A stretch of 61,129 nt of DNA from an uncultured Clostridia bacterium (GCA_944341075.1 CALVLV010000012.1:1-61129), one strand, 5' to 3'; counted from the first letter of the stretch, positions 1 through 8,976 are shown. Translations and numbers: made by a program. The notes: generated from the sequence alone by a model not told the origin.

Positions 1-21
1 GTCTGCGCAAAATACTTTATC

Positions 22-50
22 ATTATATAATAATTTCGGCGGTATAGCAA
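22..50 (-). promoter_or_regulatory. Promoter reading off the left edge
   Basis: Read on the minus strand, a TTGCTA -35 box (45-50) is followed by a 17-base spacer and a perfect TATAAT -10 box (22-27). It lies just after the mfd stop codon and points away from mfd, so it would serve the next minus-strand gene outside the window. The call rests on match to the sigma-A consensus only. Confidence 0.5.
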
Positions 51-66
51 ATCATTTTTCTAAATT

Positions 67-3000
67 TTAGGTGAAACTTGCCGCAAATTTTAAAAATTTT
101 GTCATTTCAAGCATAGTTGTGGCGGCATTTTTGCTCACAGCGAAATAAATTCTGGGAGATGTGGTCATAGACACGTGCACGGAAGCGGCATATTTGTCCA
201 TTGCGGCGGCTATCTTCCTGTCGCCAAGGGCAGAAAGCGCGGCAAATTCTATGTACGCTTCCTTGGAGCTTACGCCTATCTTTTTTACCGAAAGCGTGGT
301 GGCATACGCCTTCATCACGGCTATTATGAGCAGGTTGAGCACCTCGTCGGGCATGTTGCCGTAGTTTTCCTCGATAGACAAGCATACGCGCTTGTAGTCG
401 CTCACCGTTCTTATTTCGGCTATCTGCTTGTAGCAGTCCATTCTGCCGGCGGGAGACTCGATGTAATATTCGGGAATGTATGCGGTAGCCTTTATATCGA
501 GCTCGGAGAGCGTTTCGTGCTTGCCGGAGATCTCCTCCTTGAGCATCTTGGAATACAGTTCGTAGCCCACCCTGTCCATATGCCCGTGCTGTTCGGCGCC
601 GAGAACGTTGCCCGCGCCCCTTATTTCAAGGTCGCGCATGGCTATCTTGAAGCCCGAGCCGAGCTCGGTGAACTGCATTATGGCCTTAAGGCGAGCGGCG
701 GCGTCCGCCGTCATCACCTTTTCGGGTTTGAATGTAAAATATGCCTGGGCAAGGCGGCTACTTCTGCCCACCCTGCCGCGCAGCTGATAGAGCTGCGATA
801 TGCCCAGCCTGTCGGCGTCTATCACAATTATCGTGTTTGCGTTGGGAAGATCTATGCCGTTTTCTATTATCGTAGTCGTTACAAGAATGTTTTTTTCACC
901 GCTGTAAAAGGCCATCATGTTGCCTTCAAGCAGGTTTTTATCCATTCTGCCGTGGGCATAGCATACCTTGCCCTCCGGCACGATCTCGGCAATTTTCCCG
1001 GCGAATGTGGAGATAGTCTCTACACGGTTATACAGAATAAACACCTGTCCTCCGCGGGAAAGTTCCCTTATGCAAGCATCGCGGATGAGCGTCTCTGTCT
1101 CCTCCACGACATATGTCTGCACCGGCATGCGCTTCTGCGGCGGGGTGTTGATAGTGCTTATATCCCTTATGCCTGAGAGCGACATGTGCAGCGTGCGCGG
1201 TATGGGCGTCGCCGTCATGGTAAGGCAGTCTATATCGTTTTTGATATGCTTTATCCTTTCTTTATGTTCAACGCCGAAGCGCTGCTCTTCATCGAGAACG
1301 AGCAGGCCGAGGTCGTAAAACTTTACGTCCTCAGAGAGCAGCCTGTGCGTGCCTATTATCAGGTCGATATCGCCGTTTGCAAGGCGCTTTAACGTCTCCT
1401 GCTGTTCCTTTGGCGACTTGAAGCGGTTGAGCTTTTCCACGCGGACGCCGAATTCTTCAAAACGGGCACATGCGGTATTGTAGTGCTGTTCGGAAAGTAT
1501 GGTGCTGGGGCACATTATTGCGGCCTGCTTTCCTCCGAGTATGCACAGGTACGCGGCGCGCAGGGCGACTTCCGTCTTGCCGTAACCCACGTCGCCACAC
1601 AGCAGTCTGTCCATTACCTTATCCGAGCACATGTCGGCCTTTATTTCGGCAATGGAGCTGAGCTGGTCGGGCGTCTCCTCGTATTGGAACGCATCTTCGA
1701 ACTCCTGCATCATTACGGCGTTTTCGGGGAAACGGTAGCCCTTTCTGGCGCTGCGTTCGGCATAGAGCTGTTTTAAATCGAACGCCATCTTCTTGAGGGA
1801 CTGGCGGACGCGCTCCTTTATCCTTTCAAACTCCGCCCCGCCTATCTTTGAAAGTTGCGGATCGTCCTGTCCAACATACTTTGAAAGTATATCCATCTGC
1901 TCCACGGGTACGTACAGCACGTCGCCGCCGCGGTACTCTATGGAGATATACTCCTTTATTCCGTCGGTAGTTTCTATCTTTTTGGTGCCCGTTATCTTGC
2001 CTATGCCGTGCTTTTCGTGTACGGCGTACTGACCAATTTCGGGCGCGGTGAACATGTCGCCCCTGCGGCGGCGTATGCGGTGGCTTACGGCAGACTTTGT
2101 GTACAGGTCGCCGCTGCCCAATATGACAAGCTTACATTCGTGCAGAACAAGCCCGTGTTCAAAATCGTCCGAGGTTATGGCAATGCCGCTGAGCGCGCGA
2201 AGTGTGTCGGGCAGAGGATTTACGGGCAACCCCTCTTCCATAAGCGTTTCGGCAAGCTTCTGCGTGCGCGAGGCCGAGCCGCTGAACATCAGCACGCGAT
2301 ATCCGCCCTTCACCCAGTTGCGGGCGTCGGTTACAAGGTCGCCGAACACATTCAGGTAGGAAGGCGCAGGCGTGGAGCGCAGGGTATACGTTTTGAGCGG
2401 GGCAAAAAAGAAAGTGCTGCCGAAAAATGTCTGAAGGCACACCTGCCTGAACGATGAAAAGTACGAAAGAAGCCTATCCCTGCCGATCAGCTGCGAGAGC
2501 GAAAAATCGAACACCTCTCCCCCCGCTTTCAGCTCTTTAAAGCGGTTTTCGTGCTCGGAGTACAGCCCGTTTACCCTGTCGTTCAACAGCTTACAGTCAT
2601 CAAAATAAATTACGCAGTCACGCCGCACGGCGTCAAAGACAGTTGCTTTGGAAGAGAGCACTGGCAACAGATAAGATATGCCCGCAAACGGCGCGCCGCT
2701 CTCCGCCCCCGCGATAAGTTCGTCGGCTATTGTGCGGGCGCGGCCGAAGGCCTTTATATCTGGAAATGTTTTAAGCCCCGCCGAGAGCGCCTGTTTTATG
2801 CCGGGAATGTCTGCCCCGGTTATCTCCGCCTCGCATGCAGAGATTATCTTGACGGAAGAAACTTCCTGCAGCCTCTCGCCCGACACGGCGTCGTAGGGGC
2901 GTATTCGCTCCACCGTATCGCCGAAAAAGTCTATGCGCACGGGATTTTCGCAATTTATGGGAAATATATCAAGGATATCCCCGCGCACGGCAAAGCTGCC

Positions 3001-3483
3001 CCTGGCCTCCACCTCGTATTCGCGCGTATAGCCCATAGAGACAAGTTTTGCGGGAAGCGAGGAATAGTCGTAATCTTCACCCGAAACAAGCTGCACGGCC
3101 TGCATGCGCGAAGGGAACAGCTGCATCGCCGCTTCTATATCGCACACAACCATGCGCGCGCCGCCGTATATCTTTTCTGCCGCCGTAAGCCTTGCAAACA
3201 GCGCATCGCGCGAGACGGCCTGCTTATACAGCAGCACGTCGTCCTTTGCAGTTACAAGCACTGCCTCCTCGCCCGATATGGCAGATATTGCCGCGGCAGC
3301 CTTGCGCGCCGATACGCCGTCTGCCGTTATGTATAAAAAGGGGCCTTCGGTGAGCGCGGCGACAAGATATTTATGCGGTTCAGACACGCCGAAAACCGCC
3401 GTCGGCACGCCGAGGCGGATATCGTTTTCAAGGGACACGTAGTCCCCGCCAAGTTTTTGATAAGTGAAAAAGTTTTTGTTCAA
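67..3483 (-). CDS. mfd: Transcription-repair coupling factor Mfd
   Basis: A DNA translocase that removes RNA polymerase stalled at lesions and recruits the UvrABC excision system. At 1138 residues it is close to the usual 1150-1180. Domains run in the family order: a UvrB-like N-terminal region (about 1-330), a CarD-like RNA-polymerase-interacting domain (about 485-545, with IGQYAVHEKHGIG), helicase motor 1 with Walker A GDVGYGKT near residue 630 and a DEEQ box near 731, motor 2 with TIIENGIDLPN, and the C-terminal TRCF domain. The start used is a TTG preceded by GGGGTG at short spacing; no better ATG is visible upstream. It lies 77 bases after pth on the same strand, the pth-mfd order common in Firmicutes. 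Confidence 0.96.
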   Translation of the reverse strand: MNKNFFTYQKLGGDYVSLENDIRLGVPTAVFGVSEPHKYLVAALTEGPFLYITADGVSARKAAAAISAISGEEAVLVTAKDDVLLYKQAVSRDALFARLTAAEKIYGGARMVVCDIEAAMQLFPSRMQAVQLVSGEDYDYSSLPAKLVSMGYTREYEVEARGSFAVRGDILDIFPINCENPVRIDFFGDTVERIRPYDAVSGERLQEVSSVKIISACEAEITGADIPGIKQALSAGLKTFPDIKAFGRARTIADELIAGAESGAPFAGISYLLPVLSSKATVFDAVRRDCVIYFDDCKLLNDRVNGLYSEHENRFKELKAGGEVFDFSLSQLIGRDRLLSYFSSFRQVCLQTFFGSTFFFAPLKTYTLRSTPAPSYLNVFGDLVTDARNWVKGGYRVLMFSGSASRTQKLAETLMEEGLPVNPLPDTLRALSGIAITSDDFEHGLVLHECKLVILGSGDLYTKSAVSHRIRRRRGDMFTAPEIGQYAVHEKHGIGKITGTKKIETTDGIKEYISIEYRGGDVLYVPVEQMDILSKYVGQDDPQLSKIGGAEFERIKERVRQSLKKMAFDLKQLYAERSARKGYRFPENAVMMQEFEDAFQYEETPDQLSSIAEIKADMCSDKVMDRLLCGDVGYGKTEVALRAAYLCILGGKQAAIMCPSTILSEQHYNTACARFEEFGVRVEKLNRFKSPKEQQETLKRLANGDIDLIIGTHRLLSEDVKFYDLGLLVLDEEQRFGVEHKERIKHIKNDIDCLTMTATPIPRTLHMSLSGIRDISTINTPPQKRMPVQTYVVEETETLIRDACIRELSRGGQVFILYNRVETISTFAGKIAEIVPEGKVCYAHGRMDKNLLEGNMMAFYSGEKNILVTTTIIENGIDLPNANTIIVIDADRLGISQLYQLRGRVGRSSRLAQAYFTFKPEKVMTADAAARLKAIMQFTELGSGFKIAMRDLEIRGAGNVLGAEQHGHMDRVGYELYSKMLKEEISGKHETLSELDIKATAYIPEYYIESPAGRMDCYKQIAEIRTVSDYKRVCLSIEENYGNMPDEVLNLLIIAVMKAYATTLSVKKIGVSSKEAYIEFAALSALGDRKIAAAMDKYAASVHVSMTTSPRIYFAVSKNAATTMLEMTKFLKFAASFT

Positions 3484-3560
3484 CTGACACCCCGCTGCGG
3501 CGCAGCCTTTAAATCAGGGCGCCGTGCAATCGGCCGCGGCCGCGCGATAAAAAATGCCGC

Positions 3561-4124
3561 TCAGCCGTTGAATTTTGTCATCACGTCCTCAACGGAAGTG
3601 CCGCCTGCAAGTTCCGCGGCGGCCTCAGCCGCCCTTCCGCACGCCGAAATAAACAGGTCGTAGTCCTCCTTTTTTACTTCGGAGAGCACATAGTTTATTA
3701 TAGGAATGTTGACCTCGGGGTCGCGTATGCCTATGCGTATGCGCGCAAAGTTCTGCGTTCCTATTTCGGCAACTACCGAGCGCATGCCGTTGTGCGTGCC
3801 CGCGCTGCCCGAAGGACGGATGCGTATCTTCCCCTTGGGGATATCGAAGTCATCGTAAATGACCACCAGCTGCGAAGGCGTTGCGCCATATTTTGCAAGC
3901 AGCTGCTTTACGGCCACCCCGCTGAGGTTCATATAGGTGAGCGGCCGCGCTATTATTATCTTTTCACCCTTTACATAGGCTTCCGCAATATAGGAAGAGC
4001 ACTCCTTTTTTTTGAACTTTGCGCCAAGCAGCGCGGCGCAGTCGGCCGCGGCGTTGAAGCCCATGTTGTGAAATGTGCGGGCATACTTTTCTTCGGGGTT
4101 GCCCAGCCCCACTATTATATACAT
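3561..4124 (-). CDS. pth: Peptidyl-tRNA hydrolase
   Basis: Cleaves peptidyl-tRNA released by stalled ribosomes, recycling tRNA in the cytoplasm. The 187 residues match the family length. The N-terminal GLGNPEEKYARTFHNMGF segment carries the substrate-binding Asn9 and catalytic His19, and YDDFDIPKGKIRIR followed by GSAGTHNGM gives the conserved Asp and second Asn. It lies between prs and mfd on the same strand. A terminator separates it from prs, so it may be expressed from its own weak promoter or by read-through. No strong Shine-Dalgarno sequence is visible before the ATG. Confidence 0.96.
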   Translation of the reverse strand: MYIIVGLGNPEEKYARTFHNMGFNAAADCAALLGAKFKKKECSSYIAEAYVKGEKIIIARPLTYMNLSGVAVKQLLAKYGATPSQLVVIYDDFDIPKGKIRIRPSGSAGTHNGMRSVVAEIGTQNFARIRIGIRDPEVNIPIINYVLSEVKKEDYDLFISACGRAAEAAAELAGGTSVEDVMTKFNG

Positions 4125-4171
4125 AACAAATAATTATTCCGTAAAAACGCCATTCGCGCAATTTATTAATC

Positions 4172-4196
4172 AAAACGCCACAGAAGAACTGTGGCG
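4172..4196 (-). terminator. Rho-independent terminator after prs
   Basis: On the minus strand, CGCCACAG, loop TTCTT and CTGTGGCG form an 8-bp perfect stem followed by TTTT. It starts 18 bases beyond the prs stop codon and separates prs from pth. Confidence 0.8.
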
Positions 4197-4213
4197 CACA
4201 TGAGTTGCTTTTA

Positions 4214-5161
4214 TCAGTCGTAGATTTTTGACATGGGCTTGTCGAGATAAACGTTTTCTATCGCCGAAGCAAATATCGGGGCGGTAGAAATTATCCTGAA
4301 CGAAGGCAACATCTTTTCCTGAGGGATGTTTATAGTATCGAGAATAGCAAGCTCCTGTATGGGGGATGCGGCAAGCCTTTCGATGGCGGGGCCTGAGAGG
4401 ACGCCGTGCGAGCAACAGGCGTAAATTTCCTTTGCACCCGCATCCTTGAGCGCCTTGGCTCCCTGAACTATCGTTCCGGCGGTATCTATCATGTCGTCTA
4501 CCATAAGGCAGTTCTTGCCCTCTACGTCGCCGATTATGTTCATTACTTCCATAACGTTTGCCTTGGGGCGGCGCTTATCAATTATAGCCATCTTGGCGTC
4601 CATGCGGGCAGCCACCTTTCTTGCGCGCGAAACAGAACCGATATCGGGGGAAACGACCACAAAGTTGTCGTCTACCTTGGGTTTGAAGTAGTTATACAGC
4701 GTGGGCCCGCCGATGAGGTTATCGAGGGGTATATCGAAGAAGCCCTGGATCTGCATGCAGTGAAGATCCATTGTGAGCACCCTGTCCGCACCTGCGGAGG
4801 TTATAAGATTTGCAACGAGTTTTGCCGTGATAGGCTCGCGTGAGCGGGCCTTTCTGTCCTGCCTGGCGTAGCCGAAATAGGGAATTACCGCCGTGATGCG
4901 GCCTGCGCTGGCGCGCTTTGCGGCGTCTATCATGATGAGCAGTTCCATCAGGTTGGTATTTACGGGTGCGCTGGTAGACTGAACGAGGAATACATCCTTG
5001 CCCCTTACAGTCTCTTCATACCTGACGTAAATTTCGCCGTCGGAGAAGTGGGTCACCTCCATATCGCCGAGGGAAGTGTTGAGTTTGGCCGCTATGGCCT
5101 GTGCAAGAGGTTTGTTGGAGTTGCCCGAAAAGATCTTGATCTCGTTGCCGTGGTTAATCAT
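4214..5161 (-). CDS. prs: Ribose-phosphate pyrophosphokinase (PRPP synthetase)
   Basis: Makes 5-phosphoribosyl-1-pyrophosphate from ribose 5-phosphate and ATP, feeding purine, pyrimidine, NAD, histidine and tryptophan synthesis. The 315 residues equal the standard class I length. Visible marks are the N-terminal [14 protein letters not shown], the signature [14 protein letters not shown], the regulatory-flexible-loop region, and the PRPP-binding loop [13 protein letters not shown]. The ATG is preceded by CGGAGGAAT at good spacing. A near-consensus promoter lies about 120 bases upstream and a terminator lies directly downstream, so it looks like a monocistronic unit. Confidence 0.97.
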   Translation of the reverse strand: MINHGNEIKIFSGNSNKPLAQAIAAKLNTSLGDMEVTHFSDGEIYVRYEETVRGKDVFLVQSTSAPVNTNLMELLIMIDAAKRASAGRITAVIPYFGYARQDRKARSREPITAKLVANLITSAGADRVLTMDLHCMQIQGFFDIPLDNLIGGPTLYNYFKPKVDDNFVVVSPDIGSVSRARKVAARMDAKMAIIDKRRPKANVMEVMNIIGDVEGKNCLMVDDMIDTAGTIVQGAKALKDAGAKEIYACCSHGVLSGPAIERLAASPIQELAILDTINIPQEKMLPSFRIISTAPIFASAIENVYLDKPMSKIYD

Positions 5162-5280
5162 TATTTGGATATTCCTCCGAAATGCTTTTGTATTTTAAGC
5201 GTCCCCCGCTTTTCTGCGGCGGCACCCATATTTTCAGTTTTACCGCAGGCAAAAACCTGCACCCGTTCAAAGGCATTAAT

Positions 5281-5309
5281 ATTTTATAGTGTACGCCGCC
5301 CGTTGTCAA
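5281..5309 (-). promoter_or_regulatory. prs promoter
   Basis: Minus-strand TTGACA (5304-5309), a 17-base spacer and TAAAAT (5281-5286). Transcription would begin near 5274, giving a leader of about 113 bases to prs. The leader contains a small GCAGG/CCTGC hairpin. Confidence 0.7.
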
Positions 5310-5376
5310 CTTTAATGCGGCCATGCGCAGAAATATTTTTTACTCCCCTTTTACACAAATTTTACATTGCCGATAT

Positions 5377-5880
5377 TTACATATCCTGTGAATGGCTGTC
5401 GCAACCGGCAGGCTCGGGGCTTTCCGCCTGCTTTTTTTCGCGCTGCCTCATCTGCGAAAAGAAGTCTGAGAGTATTGCAGCGCACTCTTCGCGCATAACT
5501 CCGCCCTCAACTTCCGCCTTGTGATTGAGTATGCCGGAACCGGCTATTATATCTGTAAGCGAGCGTCCCTTTGCCTCGTACGCGCCGAAATACACTTTTT
5601 TTATGCGCGCGTTCAAAATGGCGCCCATGCACATAGGGCAGGGCTCCAGCGTTACGTATATCTCACATTCGGGCAGCCGCCAGCTTTTAAGTTTTTTGCA
5701 GGCCTTTTCTATAGCCTCTATCTCCGCATGCGCGGTGGCTATCTGCTTTGCCGTGCGCCTGTTGTGCCCACGGCCGACTATCTTTCCGTCGCACACGACA
5801 ACGGCGCCTATGGGCACTTCGCCCTCTTCAAAGGCCTTTTTTGCGCACTTTAGGGCGCTCTTCATAAATCTGATTTCCAT
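5377..5880 (-). CDS. tadA: tRNA-specific adenosine deaminase TadA
   Basis: Converts adenosine 34 to inosine in tRNA-Arg(ACG). It belongs to the cytidine/deoxycytidylate deaminase fold. The zinc and catalytic motifs are intact: HAEIEAI (zinc His plus proton-shuttle Glu) and PCPMCMGAI (two zinc Cys). The 167 residues match the family. The ATG at 5880 lies inside the 3' end of the upstream M14-like gene, a 53-base overlap. A second in-frame ATG (MKSALKCAKK, at 5865) would shorten but not abolish the overlap. No clear Shine-Dalgarno sequence is visible, which fits translational coupling to the upstream gene. tadA family members also include guanine deaminases, but the motifs and length favour TadA. 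Confidence 0.93.
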   Translation of the reverse strand: MEIRFMKSALKCAKKAFEEGEVPIGAVVVCDGKIVGRGHNRRTAKQIATAHAEIEAIEKACKKLKSWRLPECEIYVTLEPCPMCMGAILNARIKKVYFGAYEAKGRSLTDIIAGSGILNHKAEVEGGVMREECAAILSDFFSQMRQREKKQAESPEPAGCDSHSQDM

Positions 5881-6604
5881 ACTGCTGTGTAAATATCTTA
5901 AGAATGTTATAGCACTTTTTTAAGCGGTTTACTCTTTTTATAGGGTGCGCAAGCCTGTCTGACCCGCACTCTATTGTATATGAAGGTATGCCAAGGTGCA
6001 TAAGACACCAGTCCTTATAACCTCCCGCAGACCCGACCGCATCCTTACAGGGGTAACCGGTGGCGAGGCTTAAAATTTTTGCGCCCTTTTCATCTCCCCT
6101 TCCGTCAAATCTCCAATAGATCTCTTCACCCTTGGTGTGAAAGGCAAACGTCGCATTGGGCATTATCCTTGCCGTAAAATGTCCAACGGCCCTGCTTTCA
6201 GGTTCGGAAAACGGGCTGTCGCCTATGCAGTTTTCCGCACCGCGGACGCGCGTATTCAGCCTGCCCGTGCCCCAGAGTGCGTCAAAGTTACAGTTGATAT
6301 CCACCCCTCGCGCATTGGCCTTCCACAGCGGGGCAACACTCTGGCTTATTTCTGCCCCGTCAGGATTGACGAGCGGAACTATCCAGCCGCCCCAGCCTTC
6401 GGAAAGCCCTGTCTTGATATGCCTGACGGCAAGCTCTGCAGTTATCCATTCCCTTGCGTGCACGGCATACACAGCAATGAGCTGACGTCCGCAACAACTG
6501 CCGATATGCATGGCAAATATTTCCCTGCCGCAGGCCGAATACCCGATGACGCACTTTTTGCCGCCGTAAGAATTATAAAATTTTTCTATCCGTTCATATA
6601 TCAC
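5828..6604 (-). CDS. M14-family metallopeptidase-like protein
   Basis: A zinc carboxypeptidase fold of 258 residues with no signal peptide, so probably cytoplasmic. Metal-binding HAREW supplies His and Glu. NPDGAE is the usual following motif, FHTKGEEIYW supplies the third ligand His, and TIECGSDRLAHP supplies the catalytic Glu. The HTKGEEIYW motif resembles gamma-D-glutamyl-L-diamino-acid endopeptidases (ENP1/YqgT type) that cut peptidoglycan peptides, so a role in muropeptide recycling is inferred. The position usually held by Arg in carboxypeptidases (N-R-NF) is Cys here (DINCNFDALW). The start is GTG. The gene overlaps tadA by 53 bases and follows rlmH by 50 bases. Confidence 0.82.
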   Translation of the reverse strand: MIYERIEKFYNSYGGKKCVIGYSACGREIFAMHIGSCCGRQLIAVYAVHAREWITAELAVRHIKTGLSEGWGGWIVPLVNPDGAEISQSVAPLWKANARGVDINCNFDALWGTGRLNTRVRGAENCIGDSPFSEPESRAVGHFTARIMPNATFAFHTKGEEIYWRFDGRGDEKGAKILSLATGYPCKDAVGSAGGYKDWCLMHLGIPSYTIECGSDRLAHPIKRVNRLKKCYNILKIFTQQYGNQIYEERPKVRKKGL

Positions 6605-6654
6605 ACAGATAACTTATTCGGCATGCGCGGCGTTTAAAATAATTTCTCATTAAA

Positions 6655-7092
6655 TTATTTGTGATATTCGCTGCCGCTGTTTATCATATAGGCGCGGTAG
6701 ATCTGCTCGCAAAGCACAACGCGCATGAGCTGGTGCGGGAAAGTCATATCCGAAAAGGAGAGCTTGAAGTCTGCCGCCTGCTTCACCCTGTCTGAAAGCC
6801 CGCACGAAGAACCTATTATAAACGTGACTTCCGCGCCGCGGTCATACTGCTTTTTAAGCTCAGCGGCAAGCGCCTCGCTTGAAAGTTTTTTGCCCTCCAC
6901 GCACAGTGCTATCATGTACCCCTTTGCCGCGCGGAGTATATCGTCCGCCTCCTGTTCCAGGTTTTTTCCTTCGGCCACTTCGCGCACGGAAAAGTTTATG
7001 AACCGCGAAAGCCGCTTTGCGTATTCGGCCACCGCCTCGCGGAAAAAGCTCTCCTTGATTTTGCCCACGCAAACTATGTTTACCTTTTGCAT
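6655..7092 (-). CDS. rlmH: 23S rRNA pseudouridine-1915 N3-methyltransferase RlmH
   Basis: A SPOUT-fold methyltransferase that modifies helix 69 of 23S rRNA in the assembled ribosome. N-terminal VNIVCVGKIKESFFREAVAEY, the knot-loop FIIGSSCGLS and C-terminal PHQLMRVVLCEQIYRAYMI are all characteristic. At 145 residues it is slightly shorter than the usual 155-160, and the C-terminal HK end is retained. The ATG has AAGGGG upstream. It follows the CPBP gene by 10 bases, so the two are probably cotranscribed. Confidence 0.95.
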   Translation of the reverse strand: MQKVNIVCVGKIKESFFREAVAEYAKRLSRFINFSVREVAEGKNLEQEADDILRAAKGYMIALCVEGKKLSSEALAAELKKQYDRGAEVTFIIGSSCGLSDRVKQAADFKLSFSDMTFPHQLMRVVLCEQIYRAYMINSGSEYHK

Positions 7093-7102
7093 AAACTACC
7101 CC

Positions 7103-8026
7103 TTAGGCAAAGAAAGAAGATATCCACAGTATCGCCAGCACGCCTATGCCGATAAGCGCGGCGATAAAAAAGTTTTTTACCCCGCCGTTTGCAGGAGCGG
7201 CAAGTTTTTCGCCTTTTTCGCCCCGTATGATAATATAAGCGCCCGCCGCGAGCGAAACTGCCGAGAGCGCGGTCACAAGCACGGCCGCCCAAACGGGAAG
7301 CATATCGAACAGCGTGCCCGAAGTATCAAGCCCGCACGCCTGCATGATTATTATGACGGCATTGTTGAGAAAGTGAACGATAAAGCAGGGAATGAGCGAA
7401 CGCGAGCGGAGCGCAAGCAGTGCAAAGGCGCAGCCGCATACAAATTGATAGATGGTCTGTTCGGGGCTGGCGTGAAAGAGCGCAAAGCACATGCCGCACA
7501 GAAAAACCGAATTGAATTCGCCGGCGTCCCGCCTGATGTTCTGCAGCACGGCGCCGCGGAAGAGGCCCTCTTCGAACAGCGCGGGCAGCACCGCCATGAC
7601 AATGAGCGCGGGCAACACCTTCCACCCCGCAAGATCGGGAAAATAACTGCGCGAACCGCCGTAGCCTGAAAGCTTTAAAAGCTCGGCAAAACCAACGTTC
7701 AGCCAGCTGAGTGTGAAAAGCAACCCGAAGGCAAGAAGCACCGCGGCAACGATATATTTTACCGTAAACCTTGAACGCGGCATCCTGACCGGCAGCACGG
7801 CGGAAAGCGGCACGCGCCTGAACCTGAGCGCAAGCGGCACGCTTATGGCTATAGCCACAGGAGAGACAAGGTAACTTATATAGATATATATGTCGCTGTT
7901 TTCATCAAGCCCCGTTGCCGCAACTATCACTGCAAACAGAAAGCTGAGTATTACATAGACGACCACCGCGGCGCTGAAAACCAGCCCTCCGGTAAGCGAA
8001 TCGCCACTTTCAACGGTATTGTTCAT
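7103..8026 (-). CDS. CPBP-family intramembrane glutamic protease
   Basis: A polytopic membrane protein of 307 residues with the CPBP (Abi/CAAX-like) core: EEGLFRGAVLQNIRR (catalytic Glu-Glu and Arg), FALFHASPEQ (His) and HFLNNAV (second His and Asn). Family members process membrane-bound peptides or prenylated substrates; the substrate here is unknown. I chose the ATG at 8026 (MNNTVESGD) over an in-frame TTG at 8056, because that TTG overlaps the -35 box of the promoter. The chosen ATG has no Shine-Dalgarno sequence and lies six bases after the -10 box. Confidence 0.85.
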   Translation of the reverse strand: MNNTVESGDSLTGGLVFSAAVVVYVILSFLFAVIVAATGLDENSDIYIYISYLVSPVAIAISVPLALRFRRVPLSAVLPVRMPRSRFTVKYIVAAVLLAFGLLFTLSWLNVGFAELLKLSGYGGSRSYFPDLAGWKVLPALIVMAVLPALFEEGLFRGAVLQNIRRDAGEFNSVFLCGMCFALFHASPEQTIYQFVCGCAFALLALRSRSLIPCFIVHFLNNAVIIIMQACGLDTSGTLFDMLPVWAAVLVTALSAVSLAAGAYIIIRGEKGEKLAAPANGGVKNFFIAALIGIGVLAILWISSFFA

Positions 8027-8032
8027 ACCAAG

Positions 8033-8061
8033 ATTATAACTTAAATGAGCCTTCAAGTAAA
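8033..8061 (-). promoter_or_regulatory. Promoter of CPBP-rlmH, apparently leaderless
   Basis: Minus-strand TTTACT (8056-8061), a 17-base spacer and perfect TATAAT (8033-8038). The -10 box ends exactly six bases before the ATG at 8026, so the transcript should start at or next to the start codon. Confidence 0.65.
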
Positions 8062-8069
8062 ATAATTGA

Positions 8070-8098
8070 TTTACTTTTGTTGCAAAAAGTATTAAAAT
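8070..8098 (+). promoter_or_regulatory. Candidate fumarase operon promoter
   Basis: TTTACT (8070-8075), a 17-base spacer and TAAAAT (8093-8098). It is back-to-back with the CPBP promoter, with 8 bases between the two -35 boxes, and would give a leader of about 30 bases. Both boxes are only partial matches. Confidence 0.4.
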
Positions 8099-8136
8099 AA
8101 ATTACAGAATTATTAAAAGCGGACACATGTAAGCAA

Positions 8137-8976
8137 ATGAGAATTATAGACACCAAAGTTATTGAAGACGCCGTGTACGGCGCCGCCCTTAAGGCGGGCG
8201 TGAACCTGACGCAGTCCTGCAGAGAGGCTCTGGACGCCGCCTACCGCACAGAGCGCGGGGGCGCGGCAAAGTTTGCCCTGGGCAAACTTATAGAAAACAG
8301 CAATGTGGCGCGCGATATGGGCATGCCCGTATGCCAGGACACCGGCATGGCGGTAGTTTTGCTTGAGATAGGTAACGAAGTCTTTTTTGAAGGGCGGCTT
8401 TTGGAAGAGGCCGTAAACAACGGCGTGCGCAGGGCGTATGCCGACGGTTACTTCAGAAAGTCTGTCTGCGACCCGATAACGAGAAAAAACACGGCCGACA
8501 ATACGCCCGCCGCCATCCACGCTGAGATAGTCAGGGGAAACAAGGTGCGCCTCACCTTCATGCCCAAGGGCTTCGGCAGCGAAAACATGTCGGCACTGTA
8601 CATGCTTAAGCCCGCACAGGGCACAGAGGGCATAATCAGTGCGATAGTTTCCACCGTTGAAAGGGCGGGTTCGCGCCCCTGTCCCCCCGTGTACGTGGGC
8701 GTAGGCATAGGCGGCACCTTCGACGGCTGCGCTTTCCTTGCAAAAAAGGCGCTCACGAGGGATATCGGCACGCACAGCGACAGGGAGGACATAGCAAATA
8801 TTGAGCGCGAGGCCCTGAAACGGATAAACGAGCTGGATATAGGCTGCCAGGGCTTCCACGGCAACACTACCGCGCTGGGCGTAAGCTGCGAATGGGCGCC
8901 CACCCACATTGCGGGGCTGCCCGTTGCCGTGAACATACAGTGCCACTGCGTGCGCTGCGTAAAGGAGGAAATATGA
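8137..8976 (+). CDS. Class I fumarate hydratase, alpha subunit
   Basis: The 279-residue catalytic subunit of the two-subunit [4Fe-4S] fumarase/tartrate dehydratase family, interconverting fumarate and malate. Three cluster Cys contexts are visible: MPVCQDTGMA near residue 68, GGTFDGCAFLAKKAL near 196, and CHCVRC close to the C-terminus. The partner subunit follows with a 4-base ATGA overlap. L-tartrate dehydratase (TtdA) has the same architecture; without tartrate genes nearby, fumarase is preferred. No strong Shine-Dalgarno sequence precedes the ATG. Confidence 0.9.
   Translation: MRIIDTKVIEDAVYGAALKAGVNLTQSCREALDAAYRTERGGAAKFALGKLIENSNVARDMGMPVCQDTGMAVVLLEIGNEVFFEGRLLEEAVNNGVRRAYADGYFRKSVCDPITRKNTADNTPAAIHAEIVRGNKVRLTFMPKGFGSENMSALYMLKPAQGTEGIISAIVSTVERAGSRPCPPVYVGVGIGGTFDGCAFLAKKALTRDIGTHSDREDIANIEREALKRINELDIGCQGFHGNTTALGVSCEWAPTHIAGLPVAVNIQCHCVRCVKEEI

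Noticed and set aside
175-1176. A 333-residue plus-strand frame inside mfd
   Set aside because: It lies antisense to the conserved helicase domains of Mfd and shows no recognisable motif.
8113-8946. A 277-residue minus-strand frame over the fumarase alpha gene
   Set aside because: The plus-strand frame carries the three conserved cluster Cys motifs; the antisense frame is incidental.
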